From Xanthomonas hydrangeae (GTDB lineage: Bacteria; Pseudomonadota; Gammaproteobacteria; Xanthomonadales; Xanthomonadaceae): DNA of 64,000 nucleotides. Positions within the stretch are counted from its first letter, which is position 1. Each line of letters opens with the position of its first letter. The stretch covers positions 1,364,001 through 1,428,000 of the forward strand of contig LR990730.1 in assembly GCA_905142475.1 (NCBI GenBank). The letters are read 5' to 3'. The notes beneath the pieces are model-generated. The model was not told the origin of the DNA. It saw only the letters and a program-made list of their open reading frames with translations, and ran no database searches. Both the position numbers and the translations under genes were made by a program. Below are positions 60,608 through 64,000 of the stretch, piece after piece.

Positions 60608-62107
60608 TCAGTGGGAAGCCATGGAGGAAGTGGAGCCGGGACCGTGTCGACGTAAGAGCACGCCGGTGACAATTGCACCGATCATCATCACTGCCGCAAT
60701 GAGGTAGAGCGCAGTGATGTAGGCGGCATCGTAAGCGGTGGCAGCAGCCTGTGCCAGGTCATGTCGTCCATGCTCACGCGCCAATGCCATAGCAGCTGCC
60801 ACGTCGGTCCTTGCGGACTCGCTGATGCCAGCAGGTAACTCCAACGAAGCGCTGTAGAGCGCAGCCACCAAGCTGCCAAGCAGCGCAACGGCAATCAGGC
60901 TTCCGAATTCGTAGGAGACCTCCTCAACAGAAGAAGCCATGCCGGCACGGTCAGCTGGCACGTTCCCAATGATTGCACTCGATGCCACGGCCATCGCTGC
61001 ACCAACGCCAAGTCCGGTGAAGACAAGGCCGAAGGCGACCCAGCCGATGCCATGCACCAAGCTCAGTGAGACGATTGCAACACCGAGCGCTCCCAGCCCC
61101 AGGCCACCGCTGATCAGCAGGCGCAAACCAATCTTGTGCAGGTAGGCACCTCCCAGTAATGCACTGGGCAGACTGCCAAGAGCTACTGCTGATACCAGCA
61201 GTCCGGCTTCCATCGGGCTGTAGCTGCCCACGAGTTGAAAGCGTTGTGTCGTAAGCAGCTGGAGGCCGCCAATCGCAAACATGGCAAACGCGGCTGCCAA
61301 GGTGCCGGACAAGAAGGCGGGATTACGGAAGATCGATAGCTCAAGCATGGGGTGGGTCAGCGTCGACTGACGCCGCACAAACAATGCCCCCGACGTCACA
61401 GCGACCGCCAGAGCGACGATCGCTTGGCTCGATGAGGGCGGTGCATGGGCAAGGGCCTTGATCGCAAACACCAAGCCTGACAAGGCGCTCAGTGCCAGGA
61501 GCGAGGAGGGCAGGTCCCATGACTTGGTCGGGTCGGGCTTTCCTTCAGGAGCAAAAGCCATCGCGCCGCAGGCCGCCAAGGCGACGATGGGCACATTGAT
61601 GAGGAAGACCGAACCCCACCAGAAGTGCTCAAGCAAAAGCCCTCCAATGATTGGCCCAAGCGCGCTGCCTACGATCGACAGGCAGCCCCAGACAGCGATG
61701 GCGAGGTTGCGCTCACGTTCGTCTTCAAAAGCCAGCCGTATCAACGCCAGGGTAGCGGGCATCATCGCAGCCGCACCGATAGCCAGCACGCCCCGAGCCG
61801 CAATCAGAAGGGTGGCATTGGGGGCAAACGCCGCCATGAGCGAGGCAGCGCCGAAGATGGTCAAGCCAACCAGGAACATCCTGCGGTGACCAACGCGATC
61901 GCCGAGGGTGCCGGACCCCAGCAGCAGGCCTGCCATGACCAGTGGGTAGGCATTGATGATCCACAGCGCCTGGGCGGGGGAGGCCCCCAGTTCGCTGGCG
62001 AGCGTTGGTAGTGCCGTGTAGAGCACAGAGTTGTCCAAGGTGATCAGCAGCAGCCCGGCGGCAACGGTGATCAGGAGCAGCCAGCGCGTGTTGTGGGCAG
62101 ACCGCAT
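60608..62107 (-). CDS. MFS drug-efflux pump (DHA2, QacA/SmvA-like, 14 helices)
   Basis: Proton-driven exporter of 499 residues with about 14 transmembrane helices. Helix 1 has LDNSVLYTALPTL (DHA2 motif D1), the loop after helix 2 has GTLGDRVGHRRMF (motif A), and helix 5 has GSALGPIIGGLL (motif C, typical of drug antiporters). QacA/SmvA relatives export biocides and cationic dyes, so the substrate is probably a toxic organic compound. It is transcribed leftwards with the tetR gene and divergently from the O-demethylase gene, from a region with a clear operator. Confidence 0.88.
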   Translation of the reverse strand: MRSAHNTRWLLLITVAAGLLLITLDNSVLYTALPTLASELGASPAQALWIINAYPLVMAGLLLGSGTLGDRVGHRRMFLVGLTIFGAASLMAAFAPNATLLIAARGVLAIGAAAMMPATLALIRLAFEDERERNLAIAVWGCLSIVGSALGPIIGGLLLEHFWWGSVFLINVPIVALAACGAMAFAPEGKPDPTKSWDLPSSLLALSALSGLVFAIKALAHAPPSSSQAIVALAVAVTSGALFVRRQSTLTHPMLELSIFRNPAFLSGTLAAAFAMFAIGGLQLLTTQRFQLVGSYSPMEAGLLVSAVALGSLPSALLGGAYLHKIGLRLLISGGLGLGALGVAIVSLSLVHGIGWVAFGLVFTGLGVGAAMAVASSAIIGNVPADRAGMASSVEEVSYEFGSLIAVALLGSLVAALYSASLELPAGISESARTDVAAAMALAREHGRHDLAQAAATAYDAAYITALYLIAAVMMIGAIVTGVLLRRHGPGSTSSMASH

Positions 62108-62133
62108 GGACGACCTCCGATAAAAAGTAGAGC

Positions 62134-62163
62134 GTAACTATACCGGATGTAATGTATAGTTAC
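62134..62163. promoter_or_regulatory. TetR-type operator palindrome
   Basis: GTAACTATAC and GTATAGTTAC are perfect ten-base arms around a ten-base centre (CGGATGTAAT). It lies 27 bases before the MFS start and 56 bases before the divergent O-demethylase start, so one bound repressor could control both directions. Size and spacing fit a TetR dimer site. Confidence 0.8.
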
Positions 62164-62218
62164 GACGCGACGGCGACTCGGGTGTTGCGGTCATTCAGCT
62201 GTTCAAAGCGGAGTCTTC

Positions 62219-63490
62219 ATGCCTTCCAGTCAAGCGCTTTCTCATAGCCCCTACGTGCCCTTTGATCCGAAAGTGCGGCTTTACAGCCCGGCATTCGGAC
62301 ATCTCACTGCGTGGGAATACGCCGGCTGGCAGCGCGAGTCGCTGTCGTGGAAGGAGGGCGTTTATCTCCATGGCGGCCTGAACCCGGCCTCGCCTTATCG
62401 CCTGTCAGGCCCGGGAGCACTGAAACTACTCGCCGACGCCTGTATCAATGACTTCGGCAAATTTTCCGTTGGCGCGTCCAAACATGCGGTGATGTGCAAC
62501 GCTCAGGGCAATGTCATGTCCGATGGGATCGTGATGCGTCTTGCTGAGAGCGAGTTCGTGTCGTTCTTCCTCAACCCTTACATCGATTACCTAGTCGAGT
62601 CTGGCCGATACGACGTCAAGGGCGAAGATCTGAGTGACAAGGTCTTCCTCTTCCAGGTCGCTGGACCGAAGTCGCTGGCGGTCTTGGAAAAGCTTACTGG
62701 CGAGTCTCTGCGTGACATTTCATTTCTTTGGCACCGCACGGCGCGCATTCCCATTGAAGACGGGACGTTGGTCGACGTGCGGGTCTTTCGCTTGGGAGTA
62801 GCGAGAACGCTGGCCTACGAGGTGCACGGTCCCTTTGAAATGGCCGAGCAGGTCTATCAGGCGATTACGGCTGCGGGTCAGGAATTCGGATTGCAGAAAC
62901 TTGGACTGCAGACCTACGGCATGAACCATACCGAGGGCGGGTTCGCACAGTCGTTCATTCACTTCCTGCCGGCGTGGAGTGAAGATGCCGAGTTCATGAA
63001 ATATCTGGGCGGCCGATACAGCGCGGCATTCAACGGGCTTCCGGGGAGTGCAGGGCCTGCGGGTGAAACCCGCTATGCAAATCCCGTTGAGTTGGGATGG
63101 GAGCACATGATCACGTTCGACCATCCCTTCGTCGGTAGTGAGGCATTGAAAAAGGTCATGGGGGCGCCCAAACGGGCCATCGTCACCTTGGAGTGGTCCA
63201 AGGACGATGTCTTGGCGATCTTTGCCGCTCAGTTCACGCCACGCAGCAAGGTTCAGATCATGGAGTGGCCCGCTAACCCTATTTGGGATATGAATGCTAT
63301 GTCCTTGGTCGCCGCCGACGAGGTCATGGTTGGCGACAAACGAATCGGAATTTCCAGCGGTCGCATTTTTAGTCATTACTACGGCGCAATGCTTTCTCTG
63401 GCATTGCTCGACATCGAGCATGCCGTCATCGGCAATGAAGTTGAAGTGCTCTGGGGTGACCCAGGCACAGAGTACGAAAAGCCAACCAAC
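62219..63490 (+). pseudogene. Aromatic O-demethylase (GcvT/LigM-like, tetrahydrofolate type), 3'-truncated by IS21
   Basis: A GcvT-fold methyltransferase related to LigM/DesA vanillate and syringate O-demethylases, which move a methoxy methyl group from an aromatic substrate to tetrahydrofolate. About 424 native residues remain of the roughly 470 usual. Visible parts are the GALKLLADACINDFGKFSVG region, FQVAGPKSLAVLEKLTG (about 143-159) and the C-terminal GISSGRIFSHYYGAMLSLA. The frame then runs past GDPGTEYEKPTN into IS21 DNA and stops at 63649, adding foreign residues. A GGAG precedes the start. Dicamba-type demethylases are related, so the substrate is open. Confidence 0.72.
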
Positions 63491-64000
63491 TGGACACTCA
63501 TCGGCGACGGAACTGGACACCGCCGCCAAATGAACTGGATGCGAGTGCCAGAAGCGCTGGACAGCGCCGCCAGGACTCACTTCTCGGACTTGGCGGCTTT
63601 GGTCTTTCGCATGGATTCACCCTTGAGCGCTAGTTTGTGGCTGCTGTGAATCAGTCGATCCATGATGGCATCTGCCAAAGCAGGGTCATGGATAAACGCA
63701 TGCCAGTCCTGCACTGGCATCTGGCCAGCCACAATCGTGGCGCCAGAGCCGACACGGTCATCGAGTAATTCCAGTAGATCTGCACGTCCGCGGCTGCTCA
63801 GCGGCGTCAGGCCGAAGTCATCCAAGATCAGTAGGCCGGTCCTGGCGAGTTGATTGCGAAGCTTGGCCAGTGAGCCGTCCGCATGCCCGACCTCCATGTC
63901 TTCCAACAGGCGGCCTACGCGCCGGTAGCCTACCGTGATCCCTTGGCGTGCGGCTTGTACGGCCAGTGCACATGCTAGCCAGGTCTTTCCAGTACCTGTC
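63491..64000 (-). mobile_element. IS21-family insertion sequence, left end (continues past the window)
   Basis: The left boundary is placed at about 63491 because ACTGGACAC occurs twice in tandem (63489-63497 and 63512-63520), like the multiple terminal repeats of IS21 elements, and because demethylase similarity ends there. istB lies inside, reading leftwards; istA and the other end must be to the right of the window. Confidence 0.7.
63577..64000 (-). CDS. istB: IS21-family helper ATPase IstB, partial
   Basis: The transposition helper ATPase of IS21 elements. The visible 140 residues begin beyond the window edge with TGTGKTWLACALA (Walker A) and continue to RTGLLILDDFGLTPLS (Walker B, DD) and the arginine-rich end MDRLIHSSHKLALKGESMRK. 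The start codon is outside the window. IstB works with the DDE transposase IstA, whose gene should lie immediately to the right. The copy appears intact in the visible part. Confidence 0.92.
   Translation of the reverse strand, partial: TGTGKTWLACALAVQAARQGITVGYRRVGRLLEDMEVGHADGSLAKLRNQLARTGLLILDDFGLTPLSSRGRADLLELLDDRVGSGATIVAGQMPVQDWHAFIHDPALADAIMDRLIHSSHKLALKGESMRKTKAAKSEK

Noticed and set aside
1..64000. CRISPR array, tRNA genes, rRNA genes or riboswitches of known classes
   Set aside because: No regularly spaced repeats with unique spacers, no full tRNA cloverleaf and no rRNA sequence were seen. The only tRNA-like sequence is the 3' fragment at 58391-58422.

Overview
The window is most of one integrative and conjugative element (ICE) of the PFGI-1/ICEclc type (MPF-G, 'PFL_46xx/47xx' genes), followed on the right by the decayed start of a second mobile island. 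The organism is probably a gammaproteobacterium. Xanthomonadaceae (Xanthomonas, Stenotrophomonas or relatives) is favoured by the VirB6-tip/DUF4189 cassettes and the IS407-group IS3 element. Pseudomonas is the main alternative because it hosts the same ICE family. No 16S rRNA, tRNA array or housekeeping gene is present to settle this.

Layout. 1-7371 (all minus): mating-pair-formation genes from RAQPRD and the small membrane proteins through VirB8-, TraK-, VirB10- and TraV-like proteins to the VirB4/TraC ATPase, which runs off the left edge. 7777-11062: three tandem, decaying cassettes, each a VirB6 C-terminal fragment plus a DUF4189 protein, wedged into the conserved operon. 11201-17161: TIGR03747, TraD coupling protein, TIGR03765, lytic transglycosylase, TIGR03759, a coiled-coil membrane protein and PilL. 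17342-33250: DNA-processing module with an SNF2-like helicase, an N6-type methyltransferase, DUF3275, DUF932, a duplicated DUF3577 replication protein, many small unknown genes, a C5 methyltransferase and topoisomerase III. Its intergenic leaders are rich in hairpins and hold three copies of a covarying pseudoknot element. 33930-37244 (plus): a VPA1262-family cargo gene. 37284-48442: GHKL ATPase, SSB, DUF3158, PFL_4669, STY4528, DUF2857, ParB, a HicA-like protein, ParA, AlpA and an unknown protein. This set is interrupted by a plus-strand PLD-family gene flanked by matched palindromes. 49198-57815: a defence-like cargo island with an Mrr-like nuclease, an ABC-three-component operon with an Abi C-terminal protein, and an AT-rich DUF3800 + PIN pair.

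At 58391-58422 there is a sequence resembling the 3' end of tRNA-Gly, and just after it the first 37 codons of an integrase, cut by an IS3 element (58650-59895). This looks like the junction between the ICE and a second tRNA-Gly island. That island carries a TetR-controlled drug-efflux MFS gene (60040-62107) and, divergently, a tetrahydrofolate-type aromatic O-demethylase whose 3' end was removed by an IS21-family element (63491 to the right edge).

How it works together: the T4SS, TraD, transglycosylase and pilus genes export the element. TopB, SSB, helicase, STY4528, DUF3577, ParA and ParB replicate and maintain it as a circle. The nucleases, Abi-like proteins and methyltransferase probably defend the host or element against phage and rival plasmids. 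The relaxase, the ICE's own integrase, TraU and TraG-type genes are not in the window and should lie to the left.
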